Origin: Cucumis sativus
Lineage: Eukaryota > Streptophyta > Magnoliopsida > Cucurbitales > Cucurbitaceae
NCBI RefSeq assembly: GCF_000004075.3
Contig: NC_026657.2
Location: forward strand, 30,412,408-30,476,407
Length of the DNA stretch: 64,000 nucleotides
Reading direction: 5' to 3'
Under the pieces are notes generated by a model. It did no database searches. It was not told where the DNA came from and saw nothing but the letters and a program-made list of their open reading frames with translations. Shown here piece after piece: positions 15,012 through 27,296 of the stretch. Made by a program: the position numbers and the translations under genes. The first letter of the stretch is position 1. Each line of letters begins with the position of its first letter.

Positions 15012-18000
15012 CTTTGATGAATTGGGGGCCTGAAATGGTTGAGAAATAAGATTAAGAAATAAGGGTGTCTCTGTTTGAGGAACCCAAATGGAGAAAAAAG
15101 CAAAGGAATATACTGTTGATTTGTCTCTCTCACTCTGTGATGAAGAAGAAGAAGGTTGAGGAAGAAAGAGACAGAGAAACAGAATCTGTTTGATCTGCTG
15201 CCAATCCCCACAGAGAGGAAAAAGAAAAGGGGGTGGGGAGGGAATTAGAGTTGGAATGATTAAAGGATGTGAGAATTAATTAATTAACAAAAAAGATTAT
15301 GATTATAAACAAAATTAAAGGGTTGAATTGATTGAAACTAAGAGAGGGAATGATTTCAAAGTTTTAACGGAGGAGGAGGAGGAGGAGGAAGAAGAATTGT
15401 TTGTTTGAATCATTGCTGTCCTCCACTCCTTTATAAATGAAATGAGTGAACAATGGGAATTTCTTTGCTTTTGAATTCTCTTTTTAAAGGTTGATTTATT
15501 GGGTATCATCAAGATTTAATCTTCACAACTTTTCTATGTCAAATTATAAACTTCGATGAATTCTTTTATCATGGTTTTCCGAAAAGAATGTTGGGTTTTG
15601 TATTAATTTGGAATTTTATACAATTCAAATTAAAATTCGTTCTTTAGAGATAGTGGGGTTTTAAAAAAGAAAACAAAATGGGAGTAATTGAAATTGTCTT
15701 TTTGTGGACAATTTTTCCATCACTCTATTTTGTCAATACACATGTGGGAATGGGAATGGGTACAATACTATAAATTGCAAAGCATTCCTTTTTGAAAATG
15801 ACAGATATTTGAATAGTTCCCTCCTTTTCTTAGATGAATTCTTGTATTTTAGAATGCTATTTTTCTATCATTATTTTTTATATTTATAGATCAAAATATT
15901 ATTACTAAATTTGTTTAGATATAACTTCAATATTCACTAAAATTGGATACTAAAATCATAAAAACCAAAAAAAAGTTAAACACATACTAATATAATATTT
16001 TCAAAATTTAAGATTGTATAAGTTTAATGCTCGAGTTCACTTTGTTTAATTAATCATTCGTGTATTGTTACTGTCAAATGACCACAATCTCCCTTCCATC
16101 ATTCTTGGTGTGTGTGTGTGTGTTTTGATTCAAATAGCAATTGCCAATGTCCTTTTTTTAAAATATAATTGAGAATGTGTTTCTTCCTTCACCCTTTTTC
16201 TGACATCACCACTCTCACCTAAAGTCATTTCATCAGCTTTTTTTCTTTTCGTAGGCCCTCTCTATACTACCTTTTATTTTTCAACTATATGTATATAAAA
16301 CTTTAAACTTTTGATCTATCTATTTATATTATCATACATTATATAATTCATGTTATTAAGATGAAATACTAAAACTTTGTTCAACTATTAAATTATAGTT
16401 AGTTTATAATTTCCTATTCTATTTTTACTTAAAATATTGACAGCCTTTCAATTATTCAAATGTCATAAGAAAAAAAAGAAAAAGTCAATAACTGACCTTT
16501 TTTTCCCTTGTCTTTTTATTGTCAACCAATTAGTAAAAACTCCTCAAGAAATAATAAGAAGCAAGTAGATGAGCTTCACACTCGTAAAATTATTTTATAT
16601 GAATGGAAATAAATACACTGTTTACATTACATATGTATGTGAGAGCAAATATATTACTGCCTTATCAAAATTAATATTTATTTCATGTTTCACTATCGAG
16701 AAACAAAATATCACACATATACAAATTGGAAACTAATTCTCAATTATAAATAAACCAACCCTAAAGTTAATTTTAAGTAATTTTTTTTAAAAAAAAGAGA
16801 TTTGAAATAATTAAAATGATATTTTAAGTTTTATTAATATATGTTATTGGAAAAACTAGAAAAGGTGTCACAACTTTAAGTCAGAGGAAAGCAAAGCTTC
16901 CCCCCTACCAACTTGTAATGATTAATAAGGAATAACCATCAATCTTTTTCTTATTTATTTTTCCCCAATAGGGGATTTTAGTTGCAATTGAGTGGATCTC
17001 TTTTAACGAGTTTAGATCATTTTGCTATAATTTAAGTTGTTTATTAATTTTATATTTACATGGTTATCTAATATAGTTAATTTAAATTACTAGATTGTGA
17101 AGATTAGTAAAAGAAAAAAAAATTGGATTCCCTTTCTTTACTATTAATTAATTATTTAGGATAAAAACTAATAGAATTAATACGAAAAAAAAAAAGGATA
17201 CTATAAAAGAATGATTAAAATTGAAATTAGAGAGAGAAAAGAGGGCCACGTGGGTATGTGGGGTTTTGATTTTTAAAATAACTAATTTAGATATTTGTAA
17301 AAGAGGGGTTGAATGACAAATGGTTTCACGGGCACAGTGATGTTGTCGACTAAAGTAAAGCATTTGCTTCAGCTTTTTTTCCAATTTCATTACCACTTTT
17401 TCCTCTTTTTCCCTTTTTCTTTTTTACCTCTCTCGCCTCTCTTTTATTCAACCCTTTAATTCAATCATCCATTACTCAATTTTAGCCAAAAAGCATAAAT
17501 AAAGGACTCAACTTCGAAGAGTAATTCAAGGCGGGATTGACGTTTGCGATTTCTCATTCATTAACTTTTGTTTTCATGTGTAAATAGTCGAATTTCCAAT
17601 TAGAGTGTGAGTTTAGTTGTTTTAATTTTGAAGTTTGTGTTTAATAAGTGCATCCTAATTCTTTTTAATTCATTATTTATTTGGTTTAATTTTTTTTTAT
17701 ATAGGAAAAATAAAATTTAATATGTAGATTTTCTAACAATTATATATTTGAAGTCAATTAGTTGTTAGAATCTTCTTTTTCTTCTTTTACTTTTTAGGTT
17801 TTTTCTTTTTTCAGCAGACAATCTTTTACACATTTTATTTATATTTTAAAAAACAAAATTTACGAAACTTTAATAATTTTAGATTGGCTATATAAACTAA
17901 GAAATAGTAAATTAAATTACAAAAATTGGTTCAATAATTTAGAGAAGGTTGAGTTTAATCCCACGGTCGGATTAAATTATCAGGAAATAATCACACCATA

Positions 18001-18395
18001 AAAAAACTAGTTAAGAGAGTTTTATGGACTAAATTTTAATTATAAATTATAAGAAACAAATGTAACTAATTAATCAATTTAAAAGCAATTTTAATTCACG
18101 ATATAACCAATTTCAGATATGTATAAGTATAGAGAATTTAAAAGCAAATAAGACTAAGATTTAATAACATCATTCATTCACTCTCTTGTCCTAATTAATA
18201 TGATGCTTACCAAGATTACGATTTCTTAAGAGGTCATGTCCACCTTATATTGGGTATTGCATACTAAATTGAAACATGAAACATTCCAATATTTGGGCTT
18301 CCATTCTGGGCTCTCAATCAAGCCCAATACTAGTAACCAAAGTCCAAATCCTTAAAATAAAAGGGACAGTTACAAATTTACCAATTAAATTTAAA
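15012..18395. other. AT-rich spacer, left part of a 6.6-kb gene desert
   Basis: The first few hundred bases are the leader and promoter of the minus-strand PXC1-like gene, with a GGA/GAA purine repeat near 15369-15395. The rest is AT-rich with a (TG)n microsatellite at 16109-16123. No coding sequence is supported. Confidence 0.6.
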
Positions 18396-18610
18396 ATAAT
18401 TAAGTATATAGCAACATTTTTTAAAAAAATTGCAAATATAGCAAAATTTATCCAATTCTATCAATGATAGAGTCTATCACTGATAGATCATGTTGTAAAA
18501 ATTGGTTTATCACTGATAGATCATACGAATTTATCAGTGATACAAGTCTATCCGCGATAGTTTTGCTGTATTTGCAATTTTTTTAAAATGTTGCTATATC
18601 CTTAATTATT
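18396..18610. mobile_element. MITE with about 52-bp terminal inverted repeats
   Basis: The left end, starting AATAATTAAG, and the reverse complement of the right end, starting AATAATTAAGG, align over about 52 bp with about two mismatches and a 2-nt gap. The arms share ATATAGCAACATTTT and AAAAATTGCAAATA. The interior has repeated, partly palindromic TATCACTGATAGATCAT units. It has no coding capacity. Weaker similarity continues outward to about 18364 and 18642 (GGGACAG against a reversed ATTACCC), so the true ends may be wider. I could not fix a target duplication, so the superfamily is left open. Confidence 0.7.
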
Positions 18611-21576
18611 ATTCCTCAAGTGGTCATCTATTACAATTACCCATATCAAAATGGAATTCATTTAAAACGTTGAAGTAAAATGAATCGGGTTAATTCTAAA
18701 GATAATATAGTTTATAATCAAATTTATCCTGAAGATAACTTTAAAATGTAAATAAATGAAAAAAAAAATAGAGCAAAGTGAAAAATATTGATAAAAATAT
18801 GTATGAAAATAAGGTCCACGATTTTCACCCACATTACGCTAGGTTCCACCATACTTATGAGAGTAACGAAATTTATTGTTTGGATTAATTTTTAGAAAGT
18901 TATTATAGTGTGTAAATGCTTTTAGGCCCGTTTTTTGAAAAAAAAATCTCGCTAGTTAATTTTATGTTGTATGGGATATCTTAAATTTCTCAATTTGCTA
19001 TTTAAGTTATGGATTTCTTTTTTAGTAATACAACAATAAATAGATTAGGCGGAGAATTAAAGGCATCTTTGGTTTTCTTGTCAATATTACAATGTTTTGA
19101 TTAATTGATGAATGCTCATATCATTTGATCATGGAATTAATGATGGTTGAGTTAGATTTAATCAGGATCAATCAATATGTGATTTTAATTGAAAATCACC
19201 CATAATCTCTACTTGGTATTTGATAAGAATGAGAAAGTGTGATTGTTGCAGATTTTGAAAGAAAGAAAAAACAAATTGTTCGTAATCTTAGAGTGACCCA
19301 CAGGCCACATCCAAAAAGATTGATTAATTATGATTAATTAAACAATACAATATGAACATCAAAATGAAAATGGGACAAACTAAAATTATAAAGATTGTAC
19401 GTATTACGATATAACGTATTTATTTATTTATAATAATTCAGATTAAAAATATATAAAAGAACAAAACACGAAACAAAGTTATATTTTAAGAAAAATTATA
19501 TATTACGTTTATTTGGTAAAAATACAACTTTGTGATATATTTAAATACACATTATTAAAATAAATAAATAAAAATATTTCCATTTTTTTGGTGAGACAAT
19601 TAAATTAATCAATCAAAAACGACAAAGAAAATAATGACTTAATACCATATCACGACAGTTGATTCAAATATTTATAATTTTCATGACGATTTACATGGTA
19701 AAGCTTTTTAAAAGTAAAATATACACTAAGTCAATAAAACTTAAATATCAACATTTCAAATGTGAAAATATTATATTTAAACTTTTTAAAGCTCGTAATA
19801 ATTAAACACTTACTATCATTCTATCTAATCTTCGAATTTGCACCAATAGTCGAAAACTATAATCTTGAAACTTAGGTATCAAAATTTTAATCTAATCGTA
19901 GTTAATAGACAAACACATGCGTTGATTTTAAGATATATTTTTTTTAATTGTGATTAATTATATCGTATGGTCCAAAAATGATTTATAATGGAAAAAATGG
20001 TAGAAAAGACAAACACAAAAACTAAAAGATTTCATTAAAAATAAAAACACAAAAACGTCATAATTTATTATAAATTGTGAAATTAAGCCTTTTATTTGAT
20101 GAGTTTGTATCAACATTACCTTTATATTTAAAGAAGAAAGAAAAGGAAGAAGAACAGGTAGATTAAAAGAATAGAATAAGGAAAATAATTTGATAATGAT
20201 ATCATTAATTTGTCTGGAAAGCACAAATCAAATATATATATTCATTACGATACGAACTTATATTGGACCACAATAAAATATCAAATCTAAATCCGAACCA
20301 TTTTGTCAATTTCAATAATATAATAAATAAAACGTTATATTATAATAGAAAAATAAATTGGGCCCAATAAAGCGGGGACCAGGCAGATCCAGCCCAACCT
20401 CTCAGGCCCACGATTTTGTATGAAAATACCTAATTGCCATCTTCAGGTTTGGCCCCACTTTTTCAAATTCATAAATTTTCAAATAATAATATCAAACGGA
20501 ATTGCCATTCCAATGTATTATAATTACTCGGCACAATTATTAACACTAAATATAATTTATTTGTACCTTATATTAATTTTAAAAAAATTAATTTATTAAA
20601 TGGTCCATGTCCTCATGTCCTCTTCCTTTTTTAGCAGAAAAATATATATATTTCTCTTATAAAAAATTATTATTATTGTTGTTAAAAAAGAAACAAAATG
20701 GGAGGTGTGGACGTAAGGTTGTGTGTTTGAGCCTTGAGGCTTAATAATCTCATAAATTTGGAAGGAGATATTAGCTTAATTAATAGTTTAGGGCTAGCTT
20801 TGAGAACAATATTTTTTACATTTCTTACAAATTTGTACATTACAAGGAATAATATTCATAACATCATTAGTTATTTTGAGACACTACTCATTGATCACAA
20901 AAAAACTGTAAAAGGAAAATATAACAACTCATTTGTTTTTTTAGAAGCAAGTAATTCACAAGAAATAAACTTCTATTAGTAAGGATAATTCTTAAACAAC
21001 TATAAATAAGGATAATTCGTGCACTTTTTAATTTCTTTAAAACTGCACTTTTCATTTTTGTTATAAACCTATCATTTCTTTATATTTTTTTTTCACCAAA
21101 GTTTATTAATATTGCACTTCTAACTCTTAAGTATTTTTTCACAAAAAATACTCATTTTTCAGCTTATTTTGATAGTGATCAAATTATGACTGTGTTAATT
21201 ATTTTTCAAATTTATGTGTGTTATTTTCACAATAAATTTCTTCCTCAAAGTTTTCATATTTTTCTTAAAAAAATTATACTTTTAATTAGTTTTAATTTCT
21301 AAGAATGTAAAGGCTAAAGCGAGCCTAATACAAAGTTGAATAATAACGGACATAAATTTTCTTCCGCTACGACAAAAGCTTGAGGTCCCATCCCTTGGGT
21401 TTATTATATTAGAAAACAAACACGATTTGCTTGGTTGACTTTCTTTAGCAATAATATTCATCTGCACAGGTTATTGTAAAATTTATTAGTGTACCTAACT
21501 CTATTGATAAACCTAGATTTTCTTTCTTATTGTTTTCCATTGATTTCATATTTAAAAGGTTGAACCTCGATCTTCT
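18611..21576. other. AT-rich spacer, right part of the gene desert
   Basis: No gene seen. TGGGCC/GGGCCC motifs recur near 20361-20410 in otherwise AT-rich DNA. A single end of a possible MITE (TTTTAGGCCCGTTTTTTG) lies near 18922. Short open frames at 19958-20224 and 20734-20979 have no recognisable content. Confidence 0.55.
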
Positions 21577-21583
21577 TATAAAG
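21577..21583 (+). promoter_or_regulatory. TATA box of the P450 gene
   Basis: TATAAAG lies 78 bp before the P450 start codon. That would place transcription start near 21610 and leave a leader of about 50 nt. Confidence 0.4.
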
Positions 21584-21660
21584 CAAAACTTGAATCACTA
21601 ATACTGGTATACATCACTATTTTGGTATACACTTTTGTTCTTATTGATTAAAGGGTATAT

Positions 21661-24435
21661 ATGGAGCTTGAAATTATTGCAGGGTTTATTTTACTATTAT
21701 TTTTATGGGGTTTATGGCTGTGGCGCTGCCGTGGAGCGGGGGCCGATCGGCAACTTCCACCAGGGCCGCCATGTTGGCCGGTAGTTGGAAATTTGCTCCA
21801 ACTAAGTTTTTCTGCTCACGAATCCTTCACAAAACTCGCTGCTAAGTATGGCCCAATCATGACCCTCCAACTCGGATCAATGAAAACAGTGGTAGTTTCC
21901 TCAAGCACGGTGGCGCGTGAGATGTTCAAAACACACGACGTGCCTCTCTCAGGACGAATGATATACGAAGCAATGAAAGGAAACCACGGCACACAAGGCT
22001 CCCTAATCACTTCCCAATACGGTCCTCACTGGCGGATGCTACGACGACTTGCCACATCGGAGTTCTTCGTTGCCCGCCAGCTCGAATCCATGAAACATGT
22101 CCGCCGCCACTGCATCGACGCCATGATACGCCACGTCGAGGAGGGATGCGACCCGTGTGGGAACGCTCCGGCGTTGGACGTGGGGAAATTCGTGTTCGTA
22201 ATGGGCTTTAACTTAATTGGGAATTTGATATTTTCGAAAGATTTATTGGAGGCAAACTCGAAGAGGGGAAAGGAATTTTATTACCATACGAGAAAGGTAA
22301 TGGAGATGGCCGGAAAGCCGAATGTGGCGGACTTTTTGCCGGCGTTACGGTGGTTGGATCCGCAAGGGATAAGGAGGAAGACGCAATTTCATGTGAATAA
22401 AGCGTTTGAAATTGCTGGGGAATTTATAAAGGAGAGATTATTAATAAGGGAAAAAAGGGATATTATTAATGATGATGATGATGAGAAAAAAGAAGAAAGT
22501 GGGAAAAAAGATTACTTGGATGTGCTTTTGGAGTTTCGTGGCGATGGAGTTGAGGAGCCTTCTCGTTTCTCCTCTTGGATCATCAACGTTATCGTCCTCG
22601 TAAGCTAATTTTTTGTTTCAAATATTATTTTGAATTTTGTTCTCATTTCATAATTGGGGTTTTGATTGAAATAATAAATTAAACCTAAAAAAAAAGATCG
22701 AAAAGATAACTTGTTCGAATAATAGGCACGAAGGATTTGTTTATCTCATCTATGAACTAATTATTATCAAGGGTTACTTGTAAAAAAAAATTATGTTGAC
22801 TTTTTCGTAATGTTTTCAAATTTAAATATAAAAACAAAAAGATTTTAAGATGTTTTTGTTTTCGAAAGGCATCAATGAAGTAAGATGTCGAATCAAAACT
22901 ATTGTAATTATATTGAGTAAAATTATAAGTAGACTTTCATAACAAATAGCTAAGATGATCACGTTATTAATTTTTAAAATTAAACTTAGAAACACCTTTC
23001 TATTTCCTTCTAGTTTTTTTTTTTTTAATTTGTTGTTTACATTTTAATTAAAAAAGAACCAGCCAAGTTTTAAAAAGTAAAAAAGAATTTGTTTTTAGAA
23101 AAAGAGGAGAAACATACTTAATTCAAAAAGTTGAAATGAATACAAAAACTGGCCAAATAATATCATAGTTTATGGTGATTTTTTTTAACATTAACTAAGT
23201 GTTTAACACAATTTCCAACCAGCTATGTTTAAAATTGAAAATTTAATGGGAGAAAAAATAATGAAAAATAAGAGAATGAAGTATGAGGTTTGTTAGAATA
23301 TGAGAGATAGTGCATCTCAGGTGCTATGACTAACTAAGAAATTATTATACAAATAATAATAATCCGTAGCAATAGTAAATTGATTAGTTTATAATATTGT
23401 TGAAACATATCAGATTGTATGAGAAGTAGGTTTGATGAAGATTGCAGAATCGGATTTATGTTTTGTTTCTTTCTCTTCTTTTAAGAATTTAAATTCTTTT
23501 AAATTTCGGGTCGACACTATTGTTTAAATCATACTTTTCTTTTTTTAATAAATTATAAACCATACTTTTGTAGTATAGTGTTTTGCAATATCATTCTAAT
23601 CATCATAAATAGATATGATTTATGTTATTTTATTTTAATTTATATGTATGTAATACAAAGAGCTTAGCTATGGAATCACACGATCATATTAAATCCATGA
23701 GAGATACAGATATAACTAAATATATCTAAATATTTCTCTGTAATTTAAACCAACAAAACAATACATTTAATTCAAATAATTTCATTTTTGTATTTTGTAA
23801 AGGAAATGTTCACGGCAGGGACAGACACAACCACCAGTACATTAGAGTGGGCAATGGCGGAGCTCCTCCACAACCCAGCGTCGCTGCAGAAACTTCAGGC
23901 GGAGCTACGAGCCACCATTGCGCCGAACGACAATCTCGAAGAAACCCATCTCCAAAATCTCCCATATCTGGACGCCGTCGTCAAAGAAACCCTTCGCCTC
24001 CACCCGCCGCTGCCGTTCCTCTTTCCGAGAATGGCCATGAAGCCTTGCAACATCCTCGGCTATCGTATTCCGGCTGAAACCCAAGTCTTAGTCAACTTTT
24101 GGGCCATCGGACGTGACCCCAAAAACTGGAAAGATGCTTTAGTTTTCTCGCCGGAGAGATTCTTTGATCCCTCCTCCGGCAGCAAGGATTTCAAAGGTCA
24201 ACACTTTGACTTCATTCCTTTTGGCTCCGGGCGCCGTATGTGCCCGGCGGTGCCACTGGCATCGAGAGTTCTTCCTATGGCTTTGGGGTCGTTGATTTTA
24301 TCGTTTGATTGGGCTTTGCCGGACGGAGTTTCGCCGAAGGAGATGGACATGTCGGAGCAAATGGGAATTACTCTACGAAAGAAGGTTCCTTTGAAGGCTA
24401 TTCCGACTCCTCACAAACGACGTCGTTTTGATTAA
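21661..24435 (+). CDS. cytochrome P450, CYP76 family (CYP76G-like)
   Basis: Two exons, 21661-22599 and 23803-24435, with a phase-0 intron at the position usual for A-type plant P450s (523 aa). It shows an N-terminal membrane anchor, the proline-rich hinge LPPGPPCWPVVGN, the C-helix HWRMLRR, the I-helix AGTDTT (about 318-323), the K-helix ETLR (375-378), PERF, and the haem loop FGSGRRMC with Cys460. The haem loop continues CPAV rather than the usual C-x-G; I recall the same in CYP76G-type proteins. An endoplasmic reticulum mono-oxygenase acting on a small molecule is expected; the substrate cannot be read from sequence. The link to CYP76G1 is supported by its neighbours here, since PRXIIE and FK flank CYP76G1 in Arabidopsis. 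It could instead belong to a neighbouring CYP76 subfamily. Confidence 0.85.
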
Positions 24436-25610
24436 AAAAAATTCAGGTTTTTATTTGGTGTGTGTGTACATATATATGCCAAAAAAGTTGGTGAATATTA
24501 TATATCTGTCTAAATACAGGTATAGGCAAGTTATTTGTAAAACCATTGTCATCAAATACATTAGAAAGTTCGCTATGCTTAAAAAAAAACTCAATCGTAG
24601 TTGTAATAATTAATACTTTTGTAAAAATAAGAACGTGCAAACGTATTTTTATATAGTGCACTTTCATTGTTTACTTTGTATTAATTAAAACCAACAAAAA
24701 AAAAAAAAAAAACAGATTATTCATTTAAAATTTTGCTATATTTATTATTTTTAAAGACCTTGCTATTTACGAATCTAATTCCTACCAAACAATTGTGTTT
24801 TGCTTTTGTTTAATTGGGCTTTGTGGAAATGGGTCTAACCCCATTGAATGGATCTCTATTATTTTAGACTAAACCAACTAGGGAAATGGCAGAAAATGAT
24901 GGAGTTGTGTAGTAAAAACTATAATTATGCAAGTTTGATAGTATGATTTTAACACTCGTATAAGTGTGAGGCCTCAAATTTGGTATAATCGTAAGTGCTA
25001 CCACAAAGGAATGATTTTAGCAATTCACTCCTCAACAAACCAAAACAATTCAACTGATATAAAAGAAAATCAAATAAATAACCTCCCATGATTGAGCCTT
25101 GACGTAGAACTCCCAACTCTACCATTGAGTTAGGGTAAGATTAAAATTTTATGAGAAAGGCATATGAAGACTATCCCTCAACTATGTCTTTAACTTATTG
25201 TCATCTCTGGTCTTGACATTTAGTAAGATTTTTTTTCACAAACGATCTTAATTTTGATGACTTAGTAATGTTTGTTCCACCAATATTAGAAGGTACTAAC
25301 AACATGCTAATTGCCCATATTGTACATTGTGATTTGAGCTTATGTGAAATTAAACAGATAAGTATGGTTGAGAATGTACTTTTTAGTATTATTTACCTTA
25401 AATATCAACTTCATTTATCTCTAAACCATATAAACTCAATCTCCTAATTTATTTTTCTCATTTTATATATATAAAAAATACAAATAATAAGTTGGAAGAA
25501 GTTGAGTTCATATGGTTTCTTATTTTATTGCACTAACTCATATATAAATATGATCGTATACTCATTTGTGTTGGGGTCCCAAAGTTGAAATCCTTCTATA
25601 CGACAAATAA
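24436..25610. other. convergent spacer
   Basis: This is 3' flanking DNA of the P450 and DUF668 genes. It contains an A-tract near 24697-24713 and AT-rich DNA. A tRNA-like fragment on the minus strand near 25097-25135 was examined and not called. No gene seen. Confidence 0.55.
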
Positions 25611-27296
25611 TCACACAATACCAAAATAGGAAAACCCATCGTTCATAATGGAGTAATTCCTGTGAGCTTCAACTCCAAGTGGGTTTAACAGTCTCTTCTC
25701 ACAAACTTCATTTGAACAACAAATATTGCTCAAAGCCACAAGCAACTCAACAATGGCTCCCTCTGTTTTCTCCTTGTCTGCATAATGAAGCGTCTGCAGC
25801 AGCAACACATTTGACCTCAAACCATAGCCTCCGATGCCACTGTCACCACCTCTATCCGGCTGCTTCTCGAAGCCCTGTGCCGAATGCCAAATGTTCATGT
25901 CATGAGCCATTGGAGACAACCACTGCAATATCTCCGCCATTGCCGATTTCCACTCAGCCGCCACAACTGGATCGTACGGTGACGACTGCCGAACTTTCTT
26001 TGTCTTTCTCAGCCGCGATCTCAGAGCTTTCACTATACTCGTCGGCAACATTTTGAACAAATCGTCACGTTCCTCTCTACCGATCAAGTGAGGTGCTGAC
26101 GCTAAATTCTCGATCAAAATCACAATTTTGCCGTAATGAATCGATAAGGCGGCGGCGCCAAGGGAATTCTGAGGTGGGTCTGATAGATTTTCTTTGATAA
26201 AGAACGATGAGATTGAATAATGTCCACCATCGATTCGTTTCGGTGACGATGATGCTCTGTTTTCAACTGCGCTGTTTTCCAAATTCAACGACGACGTTTT
26301 CCGTAGCGACGGCTGTGGTGATCCAACTTCTCTGTTCTTGTGGTCTCTGAGTGAGCGGAAATGGGGAAATTGAGTAAATATTTTACTCTCTGAAGAAATC
26401 TTCATCGATGTCGGACTCTGATTATAATTTTGTTTTTTCCTCTGCTCTTCTAATTCCGTGCCACGGCGCTCGGCCGATTTATCTCTGCTGTCCTCCGACC
26501 GCCGCATTTCCTTAACCTCAAAAACAATTTTTATTCGTTCAATAATTGTAACCATCGATCTCATGAAAAGTCTGAGAATGTAATTGAATGTTCTGTTCCA
26601 AGGAGTCATCAATTTCAAACTCTGAGCACGGCGGCGGTGCCATGAAATTTTCTTCCTGAACTTGAACGATTTTCCTGCGCCGCCGGAGAATGAAAAAATT
26701 GTCGTCGTCCTCTTTAAATTCTGTTCAACCTCCGCTAGAATTTCTATTTCTCTCCACAGCTCCACCGTAAGAACAACAAATCTCTGCATTTTCTTCACTC
26801 TTCTATCCATTTTTTTCCATTTGTACTGCCATCCGAACCAATTGAATTCGTTCTTCAGTGGATCTTTGACGAACTTTTCGAATTCATGAAGAACAGGGTC
26901 AGAACATTTATCCCCGAATCTCACGATTGATTTCGCTATGTATTGAAGATCTTCAACGATTTCTTTCATGAAAAGTTCCATTAGAAATGATTCATCGTTT
27001 GAAATTAATTTTCCGATTCCTATTGAGTTTGAAAGATTTTGTTTTGCTCTTCTGAATTCATCGTCTTCTAATCGATTCCATATCTGAACAAGCTTTGCCA
27101 TTAGAGCTGAGATTTCCAATGATAAGAAACCGATCACCGACGGCTCCGTCTCCAGGTGCATAACTTTCCGGGAAATCCATCGAAATGTTGAACTTCTTTT
27201 GGATTTCCGTTCTTTTGCCATCATTTCCTGCGATGGGCTTCGAATTAATTCCGAAAACCAATGCCCTGAGAGGAATTTAGCAAAATTAATCGTCAT
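25611..27296 (-). CDS. DUF3475/DUF668 protein (PSI-like family)
   Basis: A single coding exon of 561 aa from the ATG at 27296. The N-terminal DUF3475 region (about 50-110) begins SVIGFLSLEISALMAKLVQ. A helical stretch follows with WKKMDRRVKKMQRFV and PWNRTFNYILRLFMRS. The middle (about 270-370) is low-complexity and charged. The C-terminal DUF668 region begins NSLGAAALSIHYGKIV and includes RSRLRKTKK and LQTLHYADKEKTE. The closest Arabidopsis proteins I recall are the intronless At3g23160/At5g51670 type. Related PSI proteins promote growth at the plasma membrane, but the function here is not established. The frame is open upstream to 27452; I chose 27296 because the extra residues look like untranslated leader. 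A CAG/GTATTT donor at 28131/28130 hints at an intron in the leader (inference). Confidence 0.8.
   Translation of the reverse strand: MTINFAKFLSGHWFSELIRSPSQEMMAKERKSKRSSTFRWISRKVMHLETEPSVIGFLSLEISALMAKLVQIWNRLEDDEFRRAKQNLSNSIGIGKLISNDESFLMELFMKEIVEDLQYIAKSIVRFGDKCSDPVLHEFEKFVKDPLKNEFNWFGWQYKWKKMDRRVKKMQRFVVLTVELWREIEILAEVEQNLKRTTTIFSFSGGAGKSFKFRKKISWHRRRAQSLKLMTPWNRTFNYILRLFMRSMVTIIERIKIVFEVKEMRRSEDSRDKSAERRGTELEEQRKKQNYNQSPTSMKISSESKIFTQFPHFRSLRDHKNREVGSPQPSLRKTSSLNLENSAVENRASSSPKRIDGGHYSISSFFIKENLSDPPQNSLGAAALSIHYGKIVILIENLASAPHLIGREERDDLFKMLPTSIVKALRSRLRKTKKVRQSSPYDPVVAAEWKSAMAEILQWLSPMAHDMNIWHSAQGFEKQPDRGGDSGIGGYGLRSNVLLLQTLHYADKEKTEGAIVELLVALSNICCSNEVCEKRLLNPLGVEAHRNYSIMNDGFSYFGIV

Noticed and set aside
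15012-21660. search for retroelement remains in the largest spacer
   Set aside because: I saw no reverse transcriptase, integrase or protease motifs and no long direct repeats; only the MITE at 18.4 kb is supported.
25097-25135. minus-strand TAACTCAATGGTAGAG, resembling a tRNA D arm
   Set aside because: The following sequence does not form anticodon and T arms; at most a fragment of a tRNA-derived repeat. A similar scrap lies near 20700-20740.
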